Shown here: piece after piece, positions 15,007 through 21,742 of the stretch
Numbering within the stretch: the stretch's first letter is position 1
Layout: each line of letters begins with the position of its first letter
Origin: an uncultured Campylobacter sp.
Lineage (GTDB): Bacteria > Campylobacterota > Campylobacteria > Campylobacterales > Campylobacteraceae
Length of the DNA: 24,577 bases
Assembly: GCF_938045405.1 (NCBI RefSeq)
Contig: NZ_CALIMW010000213.1
Location: 1 to 24,577 of the forward strand
Direction of reading: 5' to 3'
Translations under genes and position numbers: made by a program
The notes under the pieces: generated by a model
What the model saw: the letters and a program-made list of their open reading frames with translations, nothing else
Told to the model about the DNA's origin: nothing
Database searches by the model: none

Positions 15007-17262
15007 ATGAAAAAAAGCGTTTTTTTACTCTTAGTAGGCGGGATTTCCGTGGCATGCGCCGCGCAGATAAAATCCATTAAATTTGAAGGGCTAAGGCATC
15101 TTTCTCCACAGGTTGCGCAGCAAATTTCAGGACTTAAAGTAGGCGATGAGCTTAACGGCGAAAACACCAATGCTGCGATCTCGAAGCTATTTGAGCAGGG
15201 CTATTTCAGCGACGTTTATATCAGCGAACAAGGCGGCGCGGTCACTATCAACGTAACCGAAAAACCGACCATCGCCAAGGTCGAGATCAAAAACGTAGTT
15301 ACCAACGATCGCGACAAGATCAATGAGCTCATCGGTTTGCGTCCGGGTCAGGTTTACGATGAGGTGGCTGCTAAAAAAGCGGAGACCCGCATCAAGCAAT
15401 ACTACGAAGTCAAGGGCTTTTTTGACACCGTGGTGGAATTTTATCCAAAGCCGATAAACGACGATAAATCGGTCATCTTGCTAACGATCGAGGTGAATCG
15501 CGGCGAAAATATCATCATCGATAAGGTAAATTTAGTAGGCGCAGACAAGCTCGACTATGATGATATAGAGCCATCCGTTGCCAATAAAGAACGCGAGATG
15601 CTGGGCTGGATGTGGGGCTTTAACGATGGCAAGGTAAAAACCGCCGAGCTTCCTAACGACGCAAATAGAATTCAAGAAGAATATTATAAAAAAGGCTACT
15701 TAGACGCACAGGTTTCTGCGCCACTACTTAATGCCGATATGGATAATTACACTGCTGATCTTACCTACTATATCAGCGAGGGCGAGCAATACACCGTAAG
15801 CTCCGTAGATATCGAATATCCTGCAGATATAATCAAGCTTGATAAAGAAAAGGTTTTGGACGATTTTAAGCTTCAAAAGGGCGATACAATGAATTCCGAG
15901 CGTTTGCGCCGCGATATGAATACACTAGAGACTTTAGTCGCGGATCAGGGATATGCCTATGTGCGCATCGTGCCTAAGACTAAGCAGGACAAAGAAGCTC
16001 GCACGGTCGCTATCACGTATCAAGTCATCCCTGAGGATAAAGTCTATATTAGAAACGTAACGATCTCGGGTAACGATAAGACCGAGGATAAGGTCATTCG
16101 CCGCGAGATGTATCTGACCGAGGGAAATTTATATAGCAAAACCGACTACAACGATTCGTTAAATTCTTTAAAACGCACGGGGTATTTCGATGAGGTGGAG
16201 ATTAAAGAAAACCGCGTTTCTAACGATCAGATCGATCTTGAAGTCGCAGTTAAAGAAGCTCCTACAGGCTCTATCACTGGCGGTATCGGATATGGCAGCG
16301 AGGATGGAATTTTACTTAGCGGCGGTATCAGTGATCGTAACGTATTCGGCACCGGCCTTCACGGCGCATTCTCGGTCGAAAAGAGCGACGATCAGCTAAG
16401 CGGACGCTTGAGCTTAACCAATCCTAGAGTGTTTGATTCTGAATATAGCTTGGGCGGATCGATCTTTGCCAACGATTACGACTGGGACGACTACGATGAG
16501 AAATCTTACGGATTTTCAATCACGGGCGGTCGCAAAATCGGACGCAATACCGATGTAAGCCTTACATATTATCTCGAAAAAAGCGAGATTAAGGGCTTAA
16601 ACGAATATTACGCCAAAGCAGGCTATCTAGATGGCAAGAATTTAAAAAGCTCGATCATCCCGTCTATTACATATAATAGCACCGATGATTATTACTTGCC
16701 AAGAAGTGGTATGATCGCAAGTGCTAGCTTAGAATACGCGGGTCTTGGTGGCGATATGGACTACACCAAGGCGCGAGGATCGTTTAACTACTACTTTGGC
16801 TTGCGAGATTATATCGATCACGACATTATCTTTAGATACAAAGCTGCAACGGGCTATATGTGGGAAGGTAATAAAAAAATCCCAATCAACGAAAAGCTAT
16901 TCCTGGGTGGAATGAAAAGCATTAGAGGCTACGAAGGTCGCAGTATCCCGAAAAAAGAGATCTGCTTAAATGCAAATAATTGCCGCTATATCGAAACAGG
17001 CGGCATGCAGAGTTTTAATAACTCTTTTGAGCTAAGCTTTCCGGTAGTTGATAGGCTTAAAATGCGCTTTGTAACGTTTTTTGACTACGGAATGATCGGC
17101 GATCATGACTGGAATGAGGAGGAGCGCTACAGCACGGGCGCTGGTATCGAGTGGATGACGCCGATGGGGCCTTTGCAGCTATACTTCGTCAAGCCGCTTA
17201 ATAAAAAACCGCACGACGACACAAATAGCTTCGAATTTAGTATCGGTGCTAGATTTAATTAA
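15007..17262 (+). CDS. bamA: Outer-membrane protein assembly factor BamA
   Basis: Omp85 protein (751 residues) that inserts beta-barrel proteins into the outer membrane. A signal peptide (MKKSVFLLLVGGISVACAA) is followed by POTRA repeats over about 22-420, recognisable from FEGLRHLSP, EQGYFSDVYI, KGFFDTV, KKGYLDAQV, VTISGNDKT and KRTGYFDEVEI. A 16-strand barrel follows, with the loop-6 motif IRGYEG (R640-G641-Y642). The ATG has only a weak AGG upstream. Length is slightly below E. coli BamA (810). It starts from a gap shared with tyrA and ends at a strong hairpin, so it is probably a single-gene unit here. Confidence 0.96.
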   Translation: MKKSVFLLLVGGISVACAAQIKSIKFEGLRHLSPQVAQQISGLKVGDELNGENTNAAISKLFEQGYFSDVYISEQGGAVTINVTEKPTIAKVEIKNVVTNDRDKINELIGLRPGQVYDEVAAKKAETRIKQYYEVKGFFDTVVEFYPKPINDDKSVILLTIEVNRGENIIIDKVNLVGADKLDYDDIEPSVANKEREMLGWMWGFNDGKVKTAELPNDANRIQEEYYKKGYLDAQVSAPLLNADMDNYTADLTYYISEGEQYTVSSVDIEYPADIIKLDKEKVLDDFKLQKGDTMNSERLRRDMNTLETLVADQGYAYVRIVPKTKQDKEARTVAITYQVIPEDKVYIRNVTISGNDKTEDKVIRREMYLTEGNLYSKTDYNDSLNSLKRTGYFDEVEIKENRVSNDQIDLEVAVKEAPTGSITGGIGYGSEDGILLSGGISDRNVFGTGLHGAFSVEKSDDQLSGRLSLTNPRVFDSEYSLGGSIFANDYDWDDYDEKSYGFSITGGRKIGRNTDVSLTYYLEKSEIKGLNEYYAKAGYLDGKNLKSSIIPSITYNSTDDYYLPRSGMIASASLEYAGLGGDMDYTKARGSFNYYFGLRDYIDHDIIFRYKAATGYMWEGNKKIPINEKLFLGGMKSIRGYEGRSIPKKEICLNANNCRYIETGGMQSFNNSFELSFPVVDRLKMRFVTFFDYGMIGDHDWNEEERYSTGAGIEWMTPMGPLQLYFVKPLNKKPHDDTNSFEFSIGARFN

Positions 17263-17285
17263 ACGCGACGCCTTGCGAACGCTGT

Positions 17286-17313
17286 GGCGTGCGTAGAATT
17301 TCTATCGCACGCC
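17286..17313 (+). terminator. Strong hairpin downstream of bamA
   Basis: GGCGTGCG (17286-17293) pairs perfectly with CGCACGCC (17306-17313), an 8-bp GC-rich stem. The 12-base loop can extend it by three or four AU/GC pairs past one bulge. It stands 23 bases after the bamA stop. The following bases (TTAAAATTTAA) are AT-rich rather than a clean U-run. ACGCC at 17269-17273 could pair with GGCGT as an alternative. Confidence 0.6.
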
Positions 17314-17826
17314 TTAAAATTTAATAACGCTTGCGTGCGATTCTAGCCTTTCTTGTCGCGCTAATTTGCAGCCGAATTATTGTAGGCGGGTTGAGCTAAA
17401 TTTTAATTGGAATTCCGCTCGGCTTAGGATGAAATTTAAACGCATAGCTTGCTTTGAATTTTTTAGAATTTTAGTTATCAAGATAGTTTAGAATTTCATT
17501 CGTATGGTAAAATTTTAAGTAAAAGAGTTCTAAAAAATCAATATAAGCCATTTGCATACTTTAAAGAAATTATATATTGAAATTTTAAAGATTACGATAT
17601 AGACGATAAACTCCGCTTTGTTGTGCGCAGAATTTCACTGCATAGGATTTAGCGCGCCACTGAATTTTAAAGCTCATAAATTTTGAGATTCTAAAATCGC
17701 TAGAATTTAAAATTTTAAATCGCCTCGTAAATCGCTAAACATTTGCGTTAAATTTTGCCTCGCTTTACCGATAATTTAAGTTAAGCTTGTAAAATCGCGC
17801 TCTAAAATCATATCAAAGGCTCTTTT
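17314..17826 (+). other. Gene-free stretch between bamA and the M23 peptidase gene
   Basis: About 510 bases after the terminator with no believable coding frame and no recognisable RNA gene. It is strongly AT-rich with many AGAATTT and AATTTTAAA words. The last part probably contains the promoter of the next gene: TAAAAT at 17790-17795 preceded by TG, with AAAGG (17815-17819) as the ribosome site. A small RNA cannot be excluded. Confidence 0.5.
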
Positions 17827-19206
17827 ATGCGTAGAAATGGCAATGGAACGAAGCTTAAAATTTTAATATTTCTTATTATAATATGTGCTTTGGTTTATGG
17901 AATCTTTAGAATTTTTACCTCGCCGAAATTTGAAAAAAATCCTCCGCAAATTGCGCTGGAAAATGAAATTTATTGGAATTTAACCTCGCCCTTGAAGATT
18001 AAAATTTCAGACGATACCGGCATTAAGCTCGTTCGCGTTAATTTAAACGACGGAGCCAGCACGATACCGCTACTAAATGAGGAGCTGAACGTTCCGCAAA
18101 CTACGCTAGAGCTTGCCGTGCAATTTCCTAAAAATTTGATGCTTAATAAAGATAAAAACTACAAGCTCGAGGTTTTTGCAAACGACATTAGCTCGTGGAA
18201 TTTTGCGCAAGGAAATAAGAGCGCAAAAACGGCAAATATAATAATAGATGACAAAAAGCCCATCATCAATATCATCAATCAATCCTATAAAATCACTAAA
18301 GGCGGTAGCGCTGTAGTCGTATTTTCGGCAAAAGACGAGCGCCTAAGCGAAGTCTATGTCAAAACCAACTATGGCAAAATTTTTAAAGCAATTCCTTTTG
18401 TAAAAGAGGGCTATTATGCGTCTCTCGTAGCGTGGCCTGCAAATTTAGAGGAATTTCGCGCAGAAGCGGTCGCCACTGATCGTGCAGGCAACGAAAGCAT
18501 TTCTCAGATAAAATATTTTTATCAAGACAAAAAATATAAAGTCTCTACTATCAAGCTAAATCCAGGTTTTATTAACGGCAAAGTAAGCGATCTGGCTAGC
18601 CAATATGCGCAGAATTTTAACTCGATGAGCGATTTGGAGAAATTTAAATTCGTAAACGAAACTCTGCGTAAGAAAAACGGAGATGATCTGCACGCCGCTA
18701 CTAGCGCGGTGCACGAGGATAAAATAAATGGATTTGAGCTAAAGCCTTTTTATCCGCTTGCTAAAGGCGCAGCGGTAGCAAGCTTTGCCGATCATCGGAT
18801 ATTTTTTATGAACGACGAACAGGTAAGCGAGTCGTGGCATATGGGGCTCGATCTAGCAAGCGTCGCAAACGCCGATATTAAAGAGAGCAACTACGGCAAG
18901 GTAGTTTTCGCGCAGGAAAACGGAATTTTCGGATTAAATTTAGGAATTTACTACGGCTTCGGATTATACGGCATCTACGGACACTGCTCGGCGACGCAGT
19001 TAAGTGTGGGCAGCGATGTAAAGCCGGGCGACATTCTAGCGCAAACGGGTTCAAGCGGCTTTGCTTTCGGAGATCATCTGCATTTTGGCATCGTAGTTCA
19101 GGGTGTGGACGTAAGACCCGAGGAGTGGATGGATCCTAAGTGGATGAAAGATAACATTACCGATGTCTTAGAATCGTCCAAAAAAGTAATAGAAAAAGGT
19201 AAGTAA
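17827..19206 (+). CDS. M23-family peptidoglycan endopeptidase, membrane-anchored
   Basis: Cell-wall peptidase of 459 residues, acting in the periplasm. A single N-terminal hydrophobic segment (about 10-29) anchors it; no cleavage site is obvious. The region about 38-330 has beta-rich, possibly immunoglobulin-like segments. The C-terminal LytM domain carries the zinc ligands and catalytic histidines: H338 and D342 in SWHMGLDLA, H386 in YGHCS, and H417/H419 in HLHFG. The active site looks intact, so it should cleave peptide cross-links, perhaps in shape control as for Helicobacter Csd-type proteins. That parallel is inference. It precedes lpxC by 50 bases in an envelope cluster; C. jejuni has an M23 gene beside lpxC (from memory). 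Confidence 0.92.
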   Translation: MRRNGNGTKLKILIFLIIICALVYGIFRIFTSPKFEKNPPQIALENEIYWNLTSPLKIKISDDTGIKLVRVNLNDGASTIPLLNEELNVPQTTLELAVQFPKNLMLNKDKNYKLEVFANDISSWNFAQGNKSAKTANIIIDDKKPIINIINQSYKITKGGSAVVVFSAKDERLSEVYVKTNYGKIFKAIPFVKEGYYASLVAWPANLEEFRAEAVATDRAGNESISQIKYFYQDKKYKVSTIKLNPGFINGKVSDLASQYAQNFNSMSDLEKFKFVNETLRKKNGDDLHAATSAVHEDKINGFELKPFYPLAKGAAVASFADHRIFFMNDEQVSESWHMGLDLASVANADIKESNYGKVVFAQENGIFGLNLGIYYGFGLYGIYGHCSATQLSVGSDVKPGDILAQTGSSGFAFGDHLHFGIVVQGVDVRPEEWMDPKWMKDNITDVLESSKKVIEKGK

Positions 19207-19222
19207 ATTTTAAAATTTTCGC

Positions 19223-19228
19223 TATAAT
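19223..19228 (+). promoter_or_regulatory. -10 box for lpxC
   Basis: Perfect TATAAT, 28 bases before the lpxC ATG at 19257. It overlaps an upstream in-frame ATG (19227), which therefore would lie inside the promoter and not in a transcript begun here. It gives lpxC and the genes behind it a start separate from the M23 gene. Confidence 0.6.
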
Positions 19229-19256
19229 GCGCGGGTTAATGAAAACGAGGATAGAA

Positions 19257-20141
19257 ATGAGACAGACAACGATAGCTAAGAAAGTCCATAACGTCGGCAT
19301 CGGGCTGCACAAAGGTGAGCCTATCAGACTTACGTTAGAGCCTTTAGAGGCAGGCAGTGGAATCGTATTTTATAGAAGTGATCTTGGCGTTAGTTTTAAA
19401 GCCGAGCCGAAAAACGTCATAAATACGCAAATGGCGACCGTCGTAGGAAATGAGAAGGGCTATATATCAACAATAGAGCATCTAATGAGCGCCATTAATG
19501 CCTATGGTATCGATAATATCCGTATTATCGTCGATGCTAATGAAATTCCCGTGATGGACGGAAGCTCCGCGAGCTTTTGTATGCTTTTGGACGAAGCGGG
19601 GGTAAGAGAGCTTGACGCGAATAAAAAAGCCCTTATTATCAAGCGAGCCGTGGAGATTCGTGAGGGCGATAAGCTAGTGCGGCTGAGCCCTAGCAAGAGT
19701 CCGAAATTTGATTATACAATTAAATTTAGCCATCCGCTCATCGGCACTCAGCACTATGTTTTTGAATTTAGCAAAAAAGCCTATCTTAAAGAAATTTCGC
19801 GCGCCAGAACTTTTGGTTTTTTGAAAGACGTGCAGGCGCTACGCTCTATGGGGCTGGCTCTAGGCGGCAGTTTAGAAAATGCCGTCGTAATAGACGAGAA
19901 TAAAATTTTAAATCCCGAGGGCTTACGTTTTGAAAACGAGTTTGTCCGTCATAAAATTTTAGACGCGATCGGCGATCTTGCGCTCGTAGGTGCTCCGATT
20001 TTGGGCGATTATATGGCGTTTGCGGGAAGCCACGATCTAAATCATAAACTCACTTTGGCAGTCCTTGCCGACGCGAAAAATTTTGAGCTAGTAGATCTTA
20101 CCGCCGAGGTTGTGCGCGAATATCAAAAAGTCTTTGCTTAA
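19257..20141 (+). CDS. lpxC: UDP-3-O-acyl-N-acetylglucosamine deacetylase
   Basis: Zinc hydrolase (294 residues) catalysing the committed step of lipid A synthesis. Zinc ligands are visible: H75 in TIEHLMSA, and H232 with D236 in RHKILDAIGD. The catalytic H259 lies in GSHDLNHKL, and the substrate-binding GIGLHKGEP segment is near the N-terminus. Upstream in-frame ATGs at 19227 and 19239 exist, but I choose 19257: GAGGAT is correctly spaced before it, the family motif MRQTTIAKKVHNVGIGLH begins there, and a TATAAT covers the first alternative. It is followed by tsaB and thrB on the same strand. Confidence 0.96.
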   Translation: MRQTTIAKKVHNVGIGLHKGEPIRLTLEPLEAGSGIVFYRSDLGVSFKAEPKNVINTQMATVVGNEKGYISTIEHLMSAINAYGIDNIRIIVDANEIPVMDGSSASFCMLLDEAGVRELDANKKALIIKRAVEIREGDKLVRLSPSKSPKFDYTIKFSHPLIGTQHYVFEFSKKAYLKEISRARTFGFLKDVQALRSMGLALGGSLENAVVIDENKILNPEGLRFENEFVRHKILDAIGDLALVGAPILGDYMAFAGSHDLNHKLTLAVLADAKNFELVDLTAEVVREYQKVFA

Positions 20142-20165
20142 GGCTGCAAAATCAAAGAGGTTGAA

Positions 20166-20603
20166 ATTATAATTGCCGCTCTTAGCGCTCCATGCTTGCT
20201 CGGCGTGTATGAAAACGGCGCTAAGATAGCGGAATTTGCAAGCGCCGAAGGCGAAAAAGCCGATAAATTTCTGATCTGCAAATTTAGCGAAATTATAAAA
20301 ACTTATAAAATCAAAGAGCTCATCTACGCAAACACTCCCGGCAGCTTCATGGGTATGAAGGTAAGCTACGTGATCTTGCGCACGCTTAGTATCGCTCTTG
20401 ATGTGCCGTTGTATGCGATCAGCGGCTTTGAGCTAAGCGGCTTCGGGCCGATCAGGGCGAATAAAAACTTCAGCTACGTTTACGAGCGCGGCGAAATCAA
20501 AATGAAAAAATGCACCCCCGCCCCGCTATCTTTGCCGCAGGATTTATCGGTTTTAAATAAAAGCGATGATATACTTCCAAATTACATCATAGAAGCGGTT
20601 TAG
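20166..20603 (+). CDS. tsaB: TsaB-like protein (threonylcarbamoyladenosine tRNA modification), start codon non-standard
   Basis: Short TsaB-like protein of the ASKHA fold, expected to pair with TsaD in making t6A37 of tRNA. The core NTPGSFMGMKVSYVILRTLSIALDVPLYAISGFEL matches the family's G-S-F-T/M-G-x-R/K pattern. Without a conventional start, gene finders would begin at TTG 20196, but the frame continues upstream as IIIAALSAPCLLGVYENG, the expected first beta strand. No ATG, GTG or TTG exists in frame between the lpxC stop and 20196. AAAGAGG (20154-20160) is ideally placed for ATT at 20166 or ATA at 20169. At about 145 residues it is much shorter than E. coli TsaB (231) and lacks the C-terminal lobe. 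Function is inferred. Confidence 0.75.
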   Translation: MIIAALSAPCLLGVYENGAKIAEFASAEGEKADKFLICKFSEIIKTYKIKELIYANTPGSFMGMKVSYVILRTLSIALDVPLYAISGFELSGFGPIRANKNFSYVYERGEIKMKKCTPAPLSLPQDLSVLNKSDDILPNYIIEAV

Positions 20604-20611
20604 GAGAGAGC

Positions 20612-21493
20612 TTGATTATAAGAATTCCTGCGACGAGCGCAAATTTAGGCCCCGGTTTCGACGCGCTCGGCCTTAGCCTAGGGCTATTTAACGAAGTAGA
20701 GATTACCGAGCAGAAGTTTTTTTGCGTATCGCTTAGCGGCGAGGGCAGCGACAGAGCGTGGCTTAAGAAGGGCAACGCTTTTTTGAATATTTTCAATGAA
20801 ATTTACAGAAAACTAGGCGGCGGGCAAGAGATAAATTTTAAATTCGCCTTTCACAACAACATCCCGTTTTCGCGTGGGCTAGGTAGCAGCTCGGCTGTGA
20901 TCGTAGGCGCTATCGCAAGCGCTTATAAAGTTTGCGGCTTTGAGATCGATCGCGCTAAAATTTTAAACACGGCGCTGGAATATGAAAATCACCCCGATAA
21001 TGTCGCGCCCGCAACGCTCGGCGGCTTTGTCAGCAGCGTCGTGGACGGCAAGACGGTTCGCACGCAAAAATGCGAAATTTCGCAAGATCTGCAAGCCGTC
21101 GTCGTTATCCCCGATACGCCGATGCCTACGAACGAATCGCGCGGCAAGCTGCCTAAGAGCTTTTCGATCAAAGATTGCGTTAGCAACCTCTCGCACGCGG
21201 CGTTTCTGACCGCTTGCTTTATGCGACGCGATTACGACAGCTTGCGCTACGCCTGTATCGACAAGATGCACGAGCAGATGCGCATGGGCGTGCTTCCGCA
21301 GCTTTTTAAGGTGCGCGAGATCGCCTATGATAACGGCGCGCTTATGAGCTCGCTCTCGGGAAGTGGCTCAAGCTTTTTAAATTTAGCCTACAGAGCCGAC
21401 GCCGCAAAGCTTAAAGCCTGCCTTAGCGAAAATTTTAAAAACTTCCGCGTCGAAATTTTAGAGATCGACAACGGCGGCTTTAATATTGACTAA
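20612..21493 (+). CDS. thrB: Homoserine kinase
   Basis: GHMP-family kinase (293 residues) that phosphorylates homoserine with ATP in threonine synthesis. The start IIRIPATSANLGPGFDALGL and the ATP loop PFSRGLGSSSAVIVGAI (about 85-101) are typical, and the C-terminal SSLSGSGSSFL is the third GHMP motif. The start is TTG (20612-20614), chosen because TAGGAGAG, which overlaps the tsaB stop codon, is placed just before it and the family motif begins at once. The tight spacing implies co-transcription with lpxC and tsaB. Confidence 0.95.
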   Translation: MIIRIPATSANLGPGFDALGLSLGLFNEVEITEQKFFCVSLSGEGSDRAWLKKGNAFLNIFNEIYRKLGGGQEINFKFAFHNNIPFSRGLGSSSAVIVGAIASAYKVCGFEIDRAKILNTALEYENHPDNVAPATLGGFVSSVVDGKTVRTQKCEISQDLQAVVVIPDTPMPTNESRGKLPKSFSIKDCVSNLSHAAFLTACFMRRDYDSLRYACIDKMHEQMRMGVLPQLFKVREIAYDNGALMSSLSGSGSSFLNLAYRADAAKLKACLSENFKNFRVEILEIDNGGFNID

Positions 21494-21505
21494 GAAAAAT
21501 AAAGA

Positions 21506-21511
21506 TATAAT
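21506..21511 (+). promoter_or_regulatory. TATAAT box directly before the ylxR start codon
   Basis: A perfect TATAAT ends 3 bases before the ylxR ATG, which would place the transcript start near 21518, inside ylxR. If active, it would feed infB with a leader of about 200 bases rather than make full-length YlxR. Confidence 0.4.
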
Positions 21512-21514
21512 CGC

Positions 21515-21742
21515 ATGAGCGAACCGATTAGGATGTGCGTTATTTGCAAGGGGCGCTTCGCCAAGCGCGAACTCCACGCCTTTTTGCAAAATTTTAAAAA
21601 TATAAGCTCAAACAGACAATTTTATATTTGCGACGGTTGCATAAATCAAAAAGAGAAAATTTCAAAATATCTATCTAAATTTGCGTCTAGCGCAGATTTG
21701 GGACATATCAAGGAGAGGGTTTTAAATGGGTGTTCTGATTAA
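21515..21742 (+). CDS. ylxR: YlxR-like (DUF448) nucleic-acid-binding protein
   Basis: Small 75-residue protein found before infB in many bacteria. RMCVICKGRFAKRELHAF is the family's N-terminal motif (C8, C11), and a second pair CDGC (about residues 39-42) follows; four cysteines suggest metal binding, which not all YlxR proteins have. The usual GRGAY segment is replaced by RQFYIC. YlxR proteins are thought to bind RNA. Its ATG lies 21 bases after the thrB stop with a weak AAAGA site. Its last 17 bases overlap infB. C. jejuni has a small gene in the same place (from memory). Confidence 0.78.
   Translation: MSEPIRMCVICKGRFAKRELHAFLQNFKNISSNRQFYICDGCINQKEKISKYLSKFASSADLGHIKERVLNGCSD

Noticed and set aside
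17314..17826. tRNA or known riboswitch in the gap after bamA
   Set aside because: No cloverleaf, T-loop motif or CCA end, and no riboswitch core that I recognise.
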